Made by a program: the position numbers and the translations under genes. This document shows, one piece after another, positions 28,231 to 37,518 of a DNA stretch of 64,000 nucleotides (position 1 is its first letter; the number at the start of each line of letters is the position of its first letter). Source of the DNA: Shewanella hanedai (lineage in GTDB: Bacteria > Pseudomonadota > Gammaproteobacteria > Enterobacterales > Shewanellaceae); assembly GCF_007197645.1 (NCBI RefSeq), contig NZ_VKGK01000010.1:62001-126000 (forward strand), given 5' to 3'. Under the pieces are notes generated by a model. It did no database searches, was not told the DNA's origin, and was given only the letters and a program-made list of their open reading frames with translations.

Positions 28231-29238
28231 ATGAAATTTGTTAAAAGCATTATTGTGCCACTCATCACCAGTGTTAGCATGATCGCAGCAGTACCCTTAG
28301 TTTCGGCCGACACCTTCAAGATGGCATTAGGGGACGCCGCTGGAGGAACTCAGTGGGAGTTGGGACAGAAGTTTCAAACGCTACTGAGTGAGAAGACTGG
28401 CGGAAAAACCACTGTCGATCTCTTTCCCAATGGCCAGTTAGGCAATGAGCAAGATACTGTTAATAATGCCTCCATGGGCATATTGGATTTCTCAGTCCTC
28501 GCCATTAACAACGTCACCCCTTTCTCACCGAGTGTCGGTTTGCTCACAATGCCTTACGTTATCTTAAGCCCAGAAGAGGCTAAAACCTTAACCCAAGGAA
28601 AGATAGGTCAGCAACTGGTTCAAAACACCATTAACGATGCTGGAGTACGCATTGTTGGCTGGGCATACTCAGGTTTTCGAGTGCTCACAAACTCTAAACG
28701 TCCGATTGAGTCTCTGTCAGATCTTAAAGGTCTGGTGATCCGCGTTCCACGCAATGAGATCATGATGTCCACCTATCAAGCATGGGGCGTCAATCCAACA
28801 CCAATGGCTTGGTCTGAAACCTTTACTGGCCTGCAATTAGGCGTCGTTGATGGACAAGACAACCCTTACATCACTATCGATGCGATGAAATTCAATGAAG
28901 TTCAAAAATATGTCACCAACATTCGTTACATCTTCTCCATCGAGCCTCTTATTATCAGTGAATCAGTGTTTCAGGCGCAAAAGCCTGCGATGCAAGCCAT
29001 CATCTTAGAAGCCGGTAAAGAAGCGACTGAACACAGTTACGCTTTCTTATTAGAGTCAGAAGACAAGATTAAGAAGTCTTTAGTGGCCAAAGGCATGGTT
29101 ATTTCAACCCCAAGTAATGGTGAAAAAGAGTGGATAGATGTCGCCACTAAAACCGTTTGGCCTAAGTTTTATGACAGCATAGGTGGCAAAGTTAAATTGG
29201 ATGAAGCTTTAGCCACATTAGGACGCACCACTAATTAA
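28231..29238 (+). CDS. tauK: TRAP transporter periplasmic taurine-binding protein (DctP family)
   Basis: A 335-residue extracytoplasmic solute receptor. The Sec signal peptide has a cleavage site near VSA-DTFKMALG. The DctP fold is supported by LFPNGQLGNEQDTVN, GWAYSGFRVLTNSKRPI, the conserved arginine region LKGLVIRVPRNEIM and TGLQLGVVDGQDNPY. It delivers substrate to the membrane pair encoded next. Taurine as ligand is inferred from the locus. An SD (AGGA) precedes the ATG. A 109-bp gap separates it from the upstream end of the next gene's leader. Confidence 0.9.
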   Translation: MKFVKSIIVPLITSVSMIAAVPLVSADTFKMALGDAAGGTQWELGQKFQTLLSEKTGGKTTVDLFPNGQLGNEQDTVNNASMGILDFSVLAINNVTPFSPSVGLLTMPYVILSPEEAKTLTQGKIGQQLVQNTINDAGVRIVGWAYSGFRVLTNSKRPIESLSDLKGLVIRVPRNEIMMSTYQAWGVNPTPMAWSETFTGLQLGVVDGQDNPYITIDAMKFNEVQKYVTNIRYIFSIEPLIISESVFQAQKPAMQAIILEAGKEATEHSYAFLLESEDKIKKSLVAKGMVISTPSNGEKEWIDVATKTVWPKFYDSIGGKVKLDEALATLGRTTN

Positions 29239-29367
29239 TTCTAAGCAAGATGAGCATTATTAATGCTGAGGTTTATACACGTTCAAAGTAATAATCGAAA
29301 TGGCGAGTGCGAATATTAACAATAGTGTTGTTCGCTTTAATCAGAGTTGTTTATTGAGGACAAGAAT

Positions 29368-29913
29368 ATGTCTGCTAAGCATTTTTTTATAAAACACATT
29401 AATAATATTGAAGAGTATTTATGTGCTTTATTATTAGCCGCCTTTGTTATGTTGTTGTTTGCACAAATTGTATTACGCCAACTTTTTCAATACTCCATCC
29501 CATGGGGAGATGAAGTCGCCACTTATATGTTTGTTTGGTTTGCTTATCTTGGCGCAGTTGTCGCCGCGAAGATGTCTGCACATAACCGAGTGACATTTCA
29601 TTTTAAATGGTTTCCTCCCATCGTCAAAACAGTGAGTGAGACTGTAGCCGATCTTTTATGGGTCGGATTCAACGCCTTTTTTGTTTATTTAAGCTATGAC
29701 TTTGTCTTCAATAAAATGAACCTATTTTGGAAGTCGCAAACGACGGGAATTCCAATGAAGTACTTTTATCTTATTTTACCCATCGCATTCACACTCATGT
29801 CGGTAAGAATACTGTGGAATCTGTATTTAAAACTGTTTAAAGGGGTTGAGATTCTTGACCCTGAAGCTGAAGAGCTGAAGAAAATCAGTCAGTCGACTCA
29901 AGGCGAGGTATAA
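29368..29913 (+). CDS. tauL: TRAP transporter small membrane subunit (DctQ family)
   Basis: A 181-residue protein with four hydrophobic helices typical of DctQ. Visible motifs are LRQLFQYSIPWGDEVATYMFVWFAYLGA (with conserved W-x-E) and a C-terminal acidic tail. It partners the large DctM subunit in sodium-driven uptake. A TTG codon at 29347 is also in frame, but the SD GAGGA precedes the ATG at 29368. Its stop is 2 bp from the start of the DctM gene, indicating translational coupling. Confidence 0.9.
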   Translation: MSAKHFFIKHINNIEEYLCALLLAAFVMLLFAQIVLRQLFQYSIPWGDEVATYMFVWFAYLGAVVAAKMSAHNRVTFHFKWFPPIVKTVSETVADLLWVGFNAFFVYLSYDFVFNKMNLFWKSQTTGIPMKYFYLILPIAFTLMSVRILWNLYLKLFKGVEILDPEAEELKKISQSTQGEV

Positions 29914-29915
29914 CG

Positions 29916-31256
29916 ATGGAACAGTATCTCACGCTTATTCTGTTTGGTGGTTTCTTGATTATGCTCATTCTGGGCGCGCCTATCACAGTCTCTCTGGCTG
30001 GCGCTGCAATGGCCGCCTATTTGATACTGGATAAGAATCCCATTGCACTGGTTCAGATAGCCTTTACCTCTGTGGGCAACTTCCCGTTAATGGCCCTGCC
30101 CGCTTTCGTTCTTGCTGGCGCACTAATGGAGGCGGCTGGGATATCGAGGCGACTGGTGGACATCGCCGAACATTTGGCAGGACCAATTACCGGTGGCTTA
30201 GGAGCTGCAACCATTGTCGCTTGTGTCTTTTTTGGTTCTATATCGGGCTCTGGCCCAGCGACAACCGCAGCGGTTGGCATGCTGATGATCCCCGCGATGG
30301 TCAAACGTAACTACGATAGAAGCTACGCATCAGCCGTCACTGCGGCCTCAGGCGGATTGGGCATTATCATTCCTCCCTCTATTCCGTTAGTTATTTTCGG
30401 GATCTCCTCCATGGGGCTCAAGCCTCCAGCAGAAGCCGTTGCTCTGCATGGTCAATTTGCCAGCGTCTCTATCCCTAAGCTATTTATTGCAGGGGTGATT
30501 CCTGGGCTAATTATCGCCGGTACCTTAATTGCGATGAACTACGTCATCTCCAAACGCAAAGGCTATAAGGGATTAACTGACACTTGGTCTGTTGCCGAAA
30601 TCGCCGTGGTGTTTCGCCGTGGGATCTGGTCGCTACTCGCCCCAGTGTTGATTCTTGGCGGCATCTATTCCGGTATATTTACCCCGACAGAGTCGGCAAT
30701 TATCGCCGTGGTATATTCTCTTTTTGTCGGTTTCTTTATTCATAAAGAGATGAAGATTAGCAATGTATTTAAATCACTATCGACCACCACTTGGATCACT
30801 GGCCGAGTCTTATTAATTCTGTTTGCTGCCACGGTGTTTGGTCGTCTGTTAGTGGAACAAAGAATTCCAGCCATTATTGCTGAAAACTTACTTCACATGA
30901 CTGACAACATGTACCTGATCTGGATCTTAATGATTGGCTTTTTGCTATTTGTTGGCATGTTTATGGAAACGCTGGCAGCCATCATGATCATCGTGCCTGT
31001 AATGCTGCCTATCATGTACATGCTTGGGGCTGATCCCACCCATGTTGGCATCGTTGTGGTGTGTGTTCTCTCCATTGGATTTGCCACGCCTCCCTTAGGT
31101 GAAAACATCTTTGTGGCCTCGGGAATAGGCGGTTCTAGCGTCGAGCAGATCACCGCCCGTATCCACCCCTTTGTGTTGGCATCAATCATTGGCGTCATGC
31201 TTATCGCCTTCTTCCCGCAATTAACACTTTGGCTTCCCTCCCTCGTGGGGTACTAA
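29916..31256 (+). CDS. tauM: TRAP transporter large membrane subunit (DctM family)
   Basis: A 446-residue permease with about twelve hydrophobic helices. Family motifs include LMALPAFVLAGALMEAAG, FFGSISGSGPATTAAVG, the GGLGIIIPPSIPLVIFG loop and GFATPPLGENIFVASGI. It forms the sodium-coupled translocation path together with the DctQ subunit and the DctP receptor. The gene starts 2 bp after the small subunit stops. Taurine specificity is inferred from context. Confidence 0.93.
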   Translation: MEQYLTLILFGGFLIMLILGAPITVSLAGAAMAAYLILDKNPIALVQIAFTSVGNFPLMALPAFVLAGALMEAAGISRRLVDIAEHLAGPITGGLGAATIVACVFFGSISGSGPATTAAVGMLMIPAMVKRNYDRSYASAVTAASGGLGIIIPPSIPLVIFGISSMGLKPPAEAVALHGQFASVSIPKLFIAGVIPGLIIAGTLIAMNYVISKRKGYKGLTDTWSVAEIAVVFRRGIWSLLAPVLILGGIYSGIFTPTESAIIAVVYSLFVGFFIHKEMKISNVFKSLSTTTWITGRVLLILFAATVFGRLLVEQRIPAIIAENLLHMTDNMYLIWILMIGFLLFVGMFMETLAAIMIIVPVMLPIMYMLGADPTHVGIVVVCVLSIGFATPPLGENIFVASGIGGSSVEQITARIHPFVLASIIGVMLIAFFPQLTLWLPSLVGY

Positions 31257-31311
31257 TGAATCCATTTATAAAACAAACTTTTAATTAATTTTACGCATTT
31301 AGGAATGTCCT

Positions 31312-32193
31312 ATGAATACTAAATTAAAAAATAGCTTACTCGCCGCAAGCTTAGTGATAAGCAGTTCAGTATCAGCAGGCATGACTGCCGCTGATGGCGA
31401 CATGACGGTCACTCACATAGAAACTAAAGAGGAAGTGAAAGCCAAGGTTCTATTAGCCAAAGCCATTGAGCATATACAGAAAAATGGCAGTGAAGCGGTC
31501 ACTGATTTCAACCAGAAACAGGAGTTTTTCGATGGTAGCTTATATGTTTTCGCACTCGATATTGACGGTCGATTTTTAGCGAGTGGCGGTTCATCTTCGG
31601 TATTGGTTGGCGAAACTGTATTAGATACCTTTGATATGTATGGAAAATATTTCTTTCGCGAGATGATCCAAAAAGCCGTTAAAGATGGCAGCGGGGCCGT
31701 GGAATATCACTGGAAAAATCCAACCGATAGATCTGCTTCACCTAAAAGAACCTTATTTCAACGTGTAGGAGACACCATCATTGCCGTGGGTTACTACCCA
31801 GTCAGGGCCAATGCTTTTCAAGCTAAGGAACTCTTGGGGCTTGCCACTGTAGAAATGAATGAGAATAAAAAGTCAGCACTCTATAAATTTAATAATCTAG
31901 ATGGCCAATATGTGAATGGCGATCTTTATCTCTTTGTTATCGATGCTAAGACTAAGTTATTTTTGGCTCACGGTGTGAGTCGTGGATTTATAGGTCAATC
32001 AATCGATACGGTATTGGATGATATTGGTAAAGAGGCGACGAATAAGATGCTAGAAATGGTGAAGCATAAAGATTCAGGTGAAATAAGTTATGTATGGACA
32101 AATCCAATCACGAATGAAAAAGAGGTGAAACATACCTTCTTTAAATTAGTTGACGGCAACTTATTAGGCGTTGGTTTTTACACGCCAAATTAA
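31312..32193 (+). CDS. Free periplasmic tandem-cache sensor-like protein
   Basis: A 293-residue secreted protein with a Sec signal (cleavage near VSAG). Two cache-type modules follow in tandem. The first has DGSLYVFALDIDGRFLASGG and VEYHWKNP...GDTIIAVGYYP; the second repeats the pattern as NGDLYLFVIDAKTKLFLAHG and ISYVWTNP...GNLLGVGFY. Cache domains normally form the extracellular part of chemoreceptors or kinases, but here no membrane helix or signalling domain follows. It may bind taurine-pathway ligands and present them to a separate receptor. An SD AGGA lies upstream of the ATG, which is 55 bp after the TRAP permease. Confidence 0.82.
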   Translation: MNTKLKNSLLAASLVISSSVSAGMTAADGDMTVTHIETKEEVKAKVLLAKAIEHIQKNGSEAVTDFNQKQEFFDGSLYVFALDIDGRFLASGGSSSVLVGETVLDTFDMYGKYFFREMIQKAVKDGSGAVEYHWKNPTDRSASPKRTLFQRVGDTIIAVGYYPVRANAFQAKELLGLATVEMNENKKSALYKFNNLDGQYVNGDLYLFVIDAKTKLFLAHGVSRGFIGQSIDTVLDDIGKEATNKMLEMVKHKDSGEISYVWTNPITNEKEVKHTFFKLVDGNLLGVGFYTPN

Positions 32194-32369
32194 AAACAAA
32201 AGTAACTGGCAAATTTAAATACGGAGTATTTATTCGTTATTAATATAAATATAAACATTAACGTTTAATCAAAAACCAATTAAAGACGCTTATTCTAATT
32301 ATACTCAATAGTATTATTATAGTAGCTGTGTGTCTGAATTATAAAATCAAGATAAATAGGGATAAGATA

Positions 32370-33455
32370 ATGATGAAACTAATGACGGCACTGCCTTTTG
32401 GTTTATGTGTTTTAAGCATGAGTGTTAGTGCAGCAGAAACACCTACACTTGAACAACAAGTTGATGCATTAAATAAACGAATTGAACAGTTAGAGGGAAG
32501 TTCAATTAGCCCTTCACAATTTGAAAATAGCCAAGTCAGCCTCTATGGCTCCTTCAGACCAACCTTAGTCTATAACGCTGAGAAAAGTAACGACAAAGAT
32601 GACTGGGATATTGGTGATGCACTCTCTAGAATTGGCATCAAGGCTAGCACTGAATTTGCCGATGGCTGGAGCGCGATAGCTCAAGGAGAGTGGAGTGTTG
32701 ATATCGCGAACAACGGTAACTTGGGCAATGCACGCTTAGCATACCTAGGTATTGCCTCCCCTTATGGCCAAGTCGCCTTCGGTAAGCAAAGACCTGCGCA
32801 GTACACTTTAGTTGAAGAGTACCTCGACATCTTCAACCATGCATCTAGCCCTTTTGCCTTCGACAGTAACGGTCCATTTTTTGTTAACAATTTTGCGACC
32901 TACAAACTCAACCTAAATGAGTTTACTTTTATGGCTGCAGCACAAGTGAATGGCGACAAAGACACTCATCTGTATAACTCGGGACTGGCGTTTGACAAAG
33001 ATAACTTGCACATAGGCATCGCTTACCTAGATCAAAACACAAGCGATGTGTTTGGTGGTACTGACGTCGATGGCGATAAGGATACATGGGCAGGTTCCGT
33101 TGCCTACAGCTTCGACAACGGCCTTTACTTAGCTGCAGCCTATGCTGATGTCGATTACAGTTATGATATTGCGGGGCTGAGTAAGAGTGGTAGTACGTTA
33201 GACACCGCACTGGCCTATCCCATCGCTGAACATTATAAAGTTAAACTCGGTTATTTTGATTATGACGACGGTAAAAATGCACTGCTAACCCAAAGTTACG
33301 ATGGTTATAACACCACATTAGAGTGGACCCCTGTGGATAATATTCGTCTTCATTTAGAATATTTAGTGCGTAACTATGATCAGAAAAATGATGATCAAAC
33401 CATCACTATCGGTTTTAGATATGACTTTAACCTTGTATGGGGTAACGGTAATTAA
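32370..33455 (+). CDS. Outer-membrane porin of the taurine locus
   Basis: A 361-residue outer-membrane protein with signal peptide (cleavage near VSA-AETPT). A short coiled coil (LEQQVDALNKRIEQLEG) precedes the barrel, typical of trimeric porins in Shewanella and Vibrio. Alternating beta-strand patterns run to the C-terminus, and GQVAFGKQRPAQY is a constriction-region-like motif. It probably admits taurine or other small anions across the outer membrane; selectivity is inferred from its location. It follows the cache protein after 176 bp and ends in a strong terminator, so it appears to close the forward unit. Confidence 0.85.
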   Translation: MMKLMTALPFGLCVLSMSVSAAETPTLEQQVDALNKRIEQLEGSSISPSQFENSQVSLYGSFRPTLVYNAEKSNDKDDWDIGDALSRIGIKASTEFADGWSAIAQGEWSVDIANNGNLGNARLAYLGIASPYGQVAFGKQRPAQYTLVEEYLDIFNHASSPFAFDSNGPFFVNNFATYKLNLNEFTFMAAAQVNGDKDTHLYNSGLAFDKDNLHIGIAYLDQNTSDVFGGTDVDGDKDTWAGSVAYSFDNGLYLAAAYADVDYSYDIAGLSKSGSTLDTALAYPIAEHYKVKLGYFDYDDGKNALLTQSYDGYNTTLEWTPVDNIRLHLEYLVRNYDQKNDDQTITIGFRYDFNLVWGNGN

Positions 33456-33468
33456 GCACTGCTAAATT

Positions 33469-33506
33469 AAAACCGGAATAGGGTACGAAGACCCTATTCC
33501 GGTTTT
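33469..33506. terminator. Strong intrinsic terminator after the porin
   Basis: A perfect 16-bp stem, AAAACCGGAATAGGGT / ACCCTATTCCGGTTTT, with the 6-base loop ACGAAG lies 14 bp after the porin stop. It also serves the convergent gene at 33538-33900 from the opposite side. Confidence 0.92.
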
Positions 33507-33537
33507 GTTAATACAGATACAGCACTGAGCTTAGCAA

Positions 33538-33900
33538 CTAATGGCGATGCTTCATAAATGTGCTTTTCACTTTTATTTTACCCTTGTGAAAAGTAAAAAG
33601 ATCACACCCCTCTAGCGCTATTTTTGTGCCATCAGGTTTAGTGGCTGAAAATACCCACTCAGAGCAACCTCTGTTGCCTTTAACGAAGTGTTTCGCATTA
33701 TCAAAACGGACATCAGGCATGGTTTCCAACACTGACATGAACCGTGACTTAACCGTTTCATGCCCTGAATAGCGGGTGCCATGTACCTCTGTCCCACCAC
33801 CAGTCTCATAAATACAGTCTGTCGACATAAAAGACATAATTTCATCTATATCATGCTTATTCCAAGCATCAACGTATGCTTGAAGATCATCTATTTTCAT
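33538..33900 (-). CDS. Second TauX-like SnoaL/NTF2-fold protein
   Basis: A 120-residue SnoaL-like protein clearly paralogous to TauX in this window. Both share WN-x-HDID, M-x-x-DC near the start, a G-x-E-x-VK helix, PD...A-x-HF in the middle, TK-x-DG, and D-x-FT...GKI-x-VK-x-x-F at the end. It is convergent with the porin gene and separated from the taurine operon by the terminator. It could be an alternative small subunit for taurine dehydrogenase or a small-molecule-binding protein. No catalytic residues can be assigned. Confidence 0.75.
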   Translation of the reverse strand: MKIDDLQAYVDAWNKHDIDEIMSFMSTDCIYETGGGTEVHGTRYSGHETVKSRFMSVLETMPDVRFDNAKHFVKGNRGCSEWVFSATKPDGTKIALEGCDLFTFHKGKIKVKSTFMKHRH

Positions 33901-33974
33901 AATGCTATCCGCTTAATAACAATTCAGCTTTGAGTATAGCAACTAGAAAGAGAGTGTGATTTTATCCATATAAC

Positions 33975-33988
33975 ACCAATCAGTATAA
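33975..33988. repeat. Solo copy of a MITE terminal repeat
   Basis: ACCAATCAGTATAA matches 14 of the 16 bases of the terminal repeat of the element at 10233-10498 exactly. It lies 7 bp beyond the stop of the lipocalin-like gene. No second end was found nearby, so it is probably a relic or a truncated copy. Confidence 0.5.
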
Positions 33989-33995
33989 GGCCGTA

Positions 33996-34565
33996 TTAAT
34001 CTAACTTTTGCCACACTTCAGCTTCTTTAAGCTTTCCCGCTTCAATCCGTTTAGTGTGTAACTCATTGCCTTTAAGCTCGTAAGCAAAACTAAATGAAGC
34101 TCCCTTACCTGCGCCAAAGGAGTTAAGCGTGGGGTACTCAATATAGTGAGAGTCGGTAAATTCATAACGCCCTGTACCTGCCGCCCAAAAATCCTTTATA
34201 TCGTCCCCTTGTTCGCCACTTTCTTTGACCGTGGTAAAGCTAAAATAAGCAGCGGAGATCACCTTAATCGCGCGAAGGTTTAAGCTTTCATAGTTAACCC
34301 ATAGGTCGTTCTCATCCAGATATCGACCCGACATCAACTTCCAGCTACCGATAAATGGATTAGATACGCTATCTGAGTGATATGAATTCACCTCCTGCGA
34401 GGAGATATTGTGGGACGAGCCGGTATCAACAAGATCAAGATCGGCAAATAAAGCTAAACTCATGGGGCTCAAACTCGCCGCCATTAAGACAGGTGATACA
34501 GTGGCAAAACAAAAGCTAAGTACTGTAACTGATAAGGTGTTAATTCTCGATTTAATCTTGGTCAC
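33996..34565 (-). CDS. Secreted lipocalin-like protein of unknown function
   Basis: A 189-residue protein with a signal peptide (cleavage near LMAAS). A domain beginning NPFIGSWKLMSGRYLDEN resembles the first strand of lipocalin-like proteins; beta-strand patterns continue to the C-terminus (YELKGNELHTKRIEAGKLKE). It follows oleD by 57 bp on the same strand, so it may be the last gene of the olefin operon. A periplasmic lipid-handling role would fit but is only inference. I do not recognise a named family with certainty. Confidence 0.6.
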   Translation of the reverse strand: MTKIKSRINTLSVTVLSFCFATVSPVLMAASLSPMSLALFADLDLVDTGSSHNISSQEVNSYHSDSVSNPFIGSWKLMSGRYLDENDLWVNYESLNLRAIKVISAAYFSFTTVKESGEQGDDIKDFWAAGTGRYEFTDSHYIEYPTLNSFGAGKGASFSFAYELKGNELHTKRIEAGKLKEAEVWQKLD

Positions 34566-34621
34566 ATTTTCATCCTTGAAGTGGTTATCCTTAACGCTAT
34601 CTATTAAAATCCTGAATGGCT

Positions 34622-35701
34622 TTATTGATTAAGATACTCTTTCAATCTCACCATCCCTTGGTCAATGCTCACAACAGGCGAATAACCGAAATCAGTTTTT
34701 GCGGCTGTAATGTTAAAATAGTGACTGGTCGATAACTGCCTAGCGACAAAACGAGTCATCATGGGCTCTTCTTGTTTATTCATCAAAACATATAGCGTTT
34801 CAAGTACTGCACCGACCCCAAAAGCAAGCGATGCTGGCACGCGCTTAGTCACTTTTGGCATATCAACGCAGGCTAAGATTTTATTGAGCATATCAGCCAT
34901 GGTGATAGGTTCATCGTTGCTAAGGTAATACGCTTTACCCGCTGAAACTGAATCTGATTCAAACAAGTTTAACGCTGCAAGAATATGAGCAAAAGCCGCA
35001 TTATCCACATAAATGGTATCGACCAGCTTGTCCTTTGTGCCTACCAGTTTAAGCCTGCCAGCTTTCGCACGCTCTATCACTCGAGGCACAAGATGAGGAT
35101 CTTCAGGCCCCCAAATTAGATGAGGTCTCAAGGCGATGGTTTTCAATGACTCTGTATTGGCCTCTAACACCATTTTTTCGGCTACCGCTTTCGATTCACC
35201 GTAATAGTTCAGATATGTATCTGCATAAGGCGCACTTTCATCGATGCCAGACTCATCCTTTCCAGCAAAAGTGACACTTGGCGTACTCGTGTACACTAGG
35301 TTTGTGATCGCTAACTTCTGACATGCCAGAATAATATTCGCAGCACCAGCCACATTAGGAGAGAAGTAGCTCATCTTACTGCCCCAGACTCCCGCTTTTG
35401 ATGCCACATGAAACACCAGATCACAGCCTTTCATGGCTGCAGTGACACAAGCCTGATCGGCAATATCTCCACGAACCATATTGACCCCCATCGCACTGAG
35501 TTCAGGATAATCACCGCGAGCAAAACCGGTCACACTGATGCCAGCTGCTAGTAAGCGTTTACAAATAGCTTTACCGAGAAAGCCGCCAGCGCCAGTCACG
35601 AAGGCTTGATTGGCCTTAGCCTTAAGCTTGGTTAACGCAGCTTGCTCTAAAGGGTCAAAATCAGACAATTCTGGTGTAGGTTGCTCGAAAGTTACCGACA
35701 T
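34622..35701 (-). CDS. oleD: OleD, NADPH-dependent 2-alkyl-3-oxoalkanoate reductase
   Basis: A 359-residue extended short-chain dehydrogenase of the 3-beta-HSD family. It reduces the beta-keto acid made by OleA to the 2-alkyl-3-hydroxy acid. The Rossmann motif FVTGAGGFLG (G37-G43) binds the nucleotide, and the catalytic Y167-GES-K171 and the Ser in YTSTPSV are present. The sequence ALRPHLIWGPEDPHLVPRV is typical of the family. The start is 6 bp from the stop of oleC, which supports translational coupling. Confidence 0.92.
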   Translation of the reverse strand: MSVTFEQPTPELSDFDPLEQAALTKLKAKANQAFVTGAGGFLGKAICKRLLAAGISVTGFARGDYPELSAMGVNMVRGDIADQACVTAAMKGCDLVFHVASKAGVWGSKMSYFSPNVAGAANIILACQKLAITNLVYTSTPSVTFAGKDESGIDESAPYADTYLNYYGESKAVAEKMVLEANTESLKTIALRPHLIWGPEDPHLVPRVIERAKAGRLKLVGTKDKLVDTIYVDNAAFAHILAALNLFESDSVSAGKAYYLSNDEPITMADMLNKILACVDMPKVTKRVPASLAFGVGAVLETLYVLMNKQEEPMMTRFVARQLSTSHYFNITAAKTDFGYSPVVSIDQGMVRLKEYLNQ

Positions 35702-35707
35702 ATAACG

Positions 35708-37444
35708 CTATTCCTTATGTTGATGTTGTGCCCACACCGCAAGCTTTTCACGGAATATTTTGGCGTTATGACGGATATCGACAGGAAAATCAGGGTGAAT
35801 AAGAAAACGGCTAATGCCCTTAGTTTGACCATGCTGCTGGGCTATTTCATTGAGATCAGCATAAAGACTTGCGCCTCGCGAACAGGCCAAAGAAGAATCA
35901 AGTTCAATGCACAGAAGTGGCACCGTATCCCCTTTAACGACAACGCCAACCAGCGCTGAGCGTTTCACTTGAGGATGGGTATTAAATATTCGCTCACATG
36001 GGATGGAAAAATAGCGTTGAGGCTGATTATCCACATGAATACTCGCATCGACTCGGTGAGCTTTACGACCGCACATCCATAACAGCCCATCACTATCAAG
36101 ATACCCTAAGTCGCCCATACGATGACGCACCGCATCACCATCGGCAATTTTAGCCTGCTCTGTGGCGCTGTTTCGTTGGTAATAACTGCGGCTGACCATC
36201 GCCCCTTTTACCACTATCTCACCGATCTCTCCGGTTGGTAAGCGCAAAGCATTATCCCAGTTGTGAATCGGGGCTTCATCTATCTCGATGATCGCAATAT
36301 CGACACCATCTATCGCATGCCCGACACAGATCCCGCCGCCATTATCAGTGACACTCGTGGTGTCAAACAATGCTTCACTGGCCATCTTACTCAAAGGTAA
36401 AGACTCCGTCGCCCCGTAGGAGTTAAGCACTTCAACTTCCTCACTCAGCATATGGCTAAAATGTTTAATGGAAGCGATAGTCGCGGGCGCGCCAGCTGAA
36501 ATAACCCGCTTAATACTCGGTAATTTATGACAATGACTCTCAGACACACCAGCCTGTCCTAGCCGCTCAATCAAGGCAGGATTAACGAACATATTGGTGC
36601 ATTGGTACTTATCAATAGCAGCAAAAAGATAATCAGGGTTAGCAGTAATGGGCTTGCTCGCATCCATCTCTGGAATGATAGAAGCCATGCCTAACGCAGG
36701 ACCAAAGAGTGAAAACAAGGGGAACGTCGCTAAATCACGTTCACCTGGTTCGATATCATAATCATGTCTAAGTGCAGTGATCTGCGCTTCAAACATCTTA
36801 TGTGAATACACCACCCCTTTTGGGGTTCCAGTGCTGCCACTGGTAAAGAGAATCGCCGCCATCTCATCATCTTCGAGCCAAGCCATGTCATAAGGCTCAT
36901 CAGAAGTATGTTGTTGCAACTCAGCTAACGTCACCCCACCCCAGCAACTTTTGCCGTTAATGCTCACGCCGCCCACGGTTATGAGAGACTTAACACTCTC
37001 TTTACCCCACCCAAATAGCTTTCTGGCTAAATGTGCTTTAGGAATACCAATAAACGCATCGGGCTTTGACTCGATAAAGCACTGCTTTAAGTTTTTCACC
37101 CCCATACCAGGATCGACCAAAATAGGCACTATTCCCGCTTTAAACAGAGCAAACGTCAGGGTGAAAAAATCCAGGCTCGGAGTCACCATCAACACCGCTT
37201 TCATGCCACGGGTGATCCCGTAAGCATTCAAGCCATAGGCCAACTTATCACTTTGACGGTTTAGTTCTGCAAAGTTGAGTTCTTGATATGAGAGTGTCTT
37301 AGTTGAGAAAAATGAACCTGAGGCGCGTTGTACTGCAACGGCGAGCTGTTCTGGGAAGGCGTGTGATGCTTGCGTTAAATGGCGACAAAGGTTCGCGCCA
37401 CTCGCACTGTTCTTTAGTGAGAAATCTTGTGAAGAGAGAGTCAT
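35708..37444 (-). CDS. oleC: OleC, beta-lactone synthetase (acyl-AMP-ligase fold)
   Basis: A 578-residue ANL-superfamily enzyme that uses ATP to convert the 2-alkyl-3-hydroxy acid to a beta-lactone. The AMP-binding P-loop [20 protein letters not shown] is intact, followed by [10 protein letters not shown] and the adenylate motif [18 protein letters not shown]. The C-terminal lid resembles OleC rather than acyl-CoA synthetases, with LLCIELDSS and a closing FREKLAVW. It sits between oleB and oleD; an intrinsic terminator lies just upstream in the oleB-oleC gap. Confidence 0.92.
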   Translation of the reverse strand: MTLSSQDFSLKNSASGANLCRHLTQASHAFPEQLAVAVQRASGSFFSTKTLSYQELNFAELNRQSDKLAYGLNAYGITRGMKAVLMVTPSLDFFTLTFALFKAGIVPILVDPGMGVKNLKQCFIESKPDAFIGIPKAHLARKLFGWGKESVKSLITVGGVSINGKSCWGGVTLAELQQHTSDEPYDMAWLEDDEMAAILFTSGSTGTPKGVVYSHKMFEAQITALRHDYDIEPGERDLATFPLFSLFGPALGMASIIPEMDASKPITANPDYLFAAIDKYQCTNMFVNPALIERLGQAGVSESHCHKLPSIKRVISAGAPATIASIKHFSHMLSEEVEVLNSYGATESLPLSKMASEALFDTTSVTDNGGGICVGHAIDGVDIAIIEIDEAPIHNWDNALRLPTGEIGEIVVKGAMVSRSYYQRNSATEQAKIADGDAVRHRMGDLGYLDSDGLLWMCGRKAHRVDASIHVDNQPQRYFSIPCERIFNTHPQVKRSALVGVVVKGDTVPLLCIELDSSLACSRGASLYADLNEIAQQHGQTKGISRFLIHPDFPVDIRHNAKIFREKLAVWAQHQHKE

Positions 37445-37471
37445 ATTGTGACCTTACTCGTTTCTTTAAAT

Positions 37472-37496
37472 GAAAAAGCGGATCATGGGATCCGCT
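37472..37496 (-). terminator. Intrinsic terminator or attenuator between oleB and oleC
   Basis: A perfect 8-bp stem, AGCGGATC / GATCCGCT, with the 4-base loop CCAT (minus strand) is directly followed by T5. It lies after the oleB stop and 33 bp before the oleC start. Readthrough or a separate oleC promoter would be needed for CD expression. Confidence 0.75.
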
Positions 37497-37518
37497 AATA
37501 CCAGTTCAAACGGTCAAG

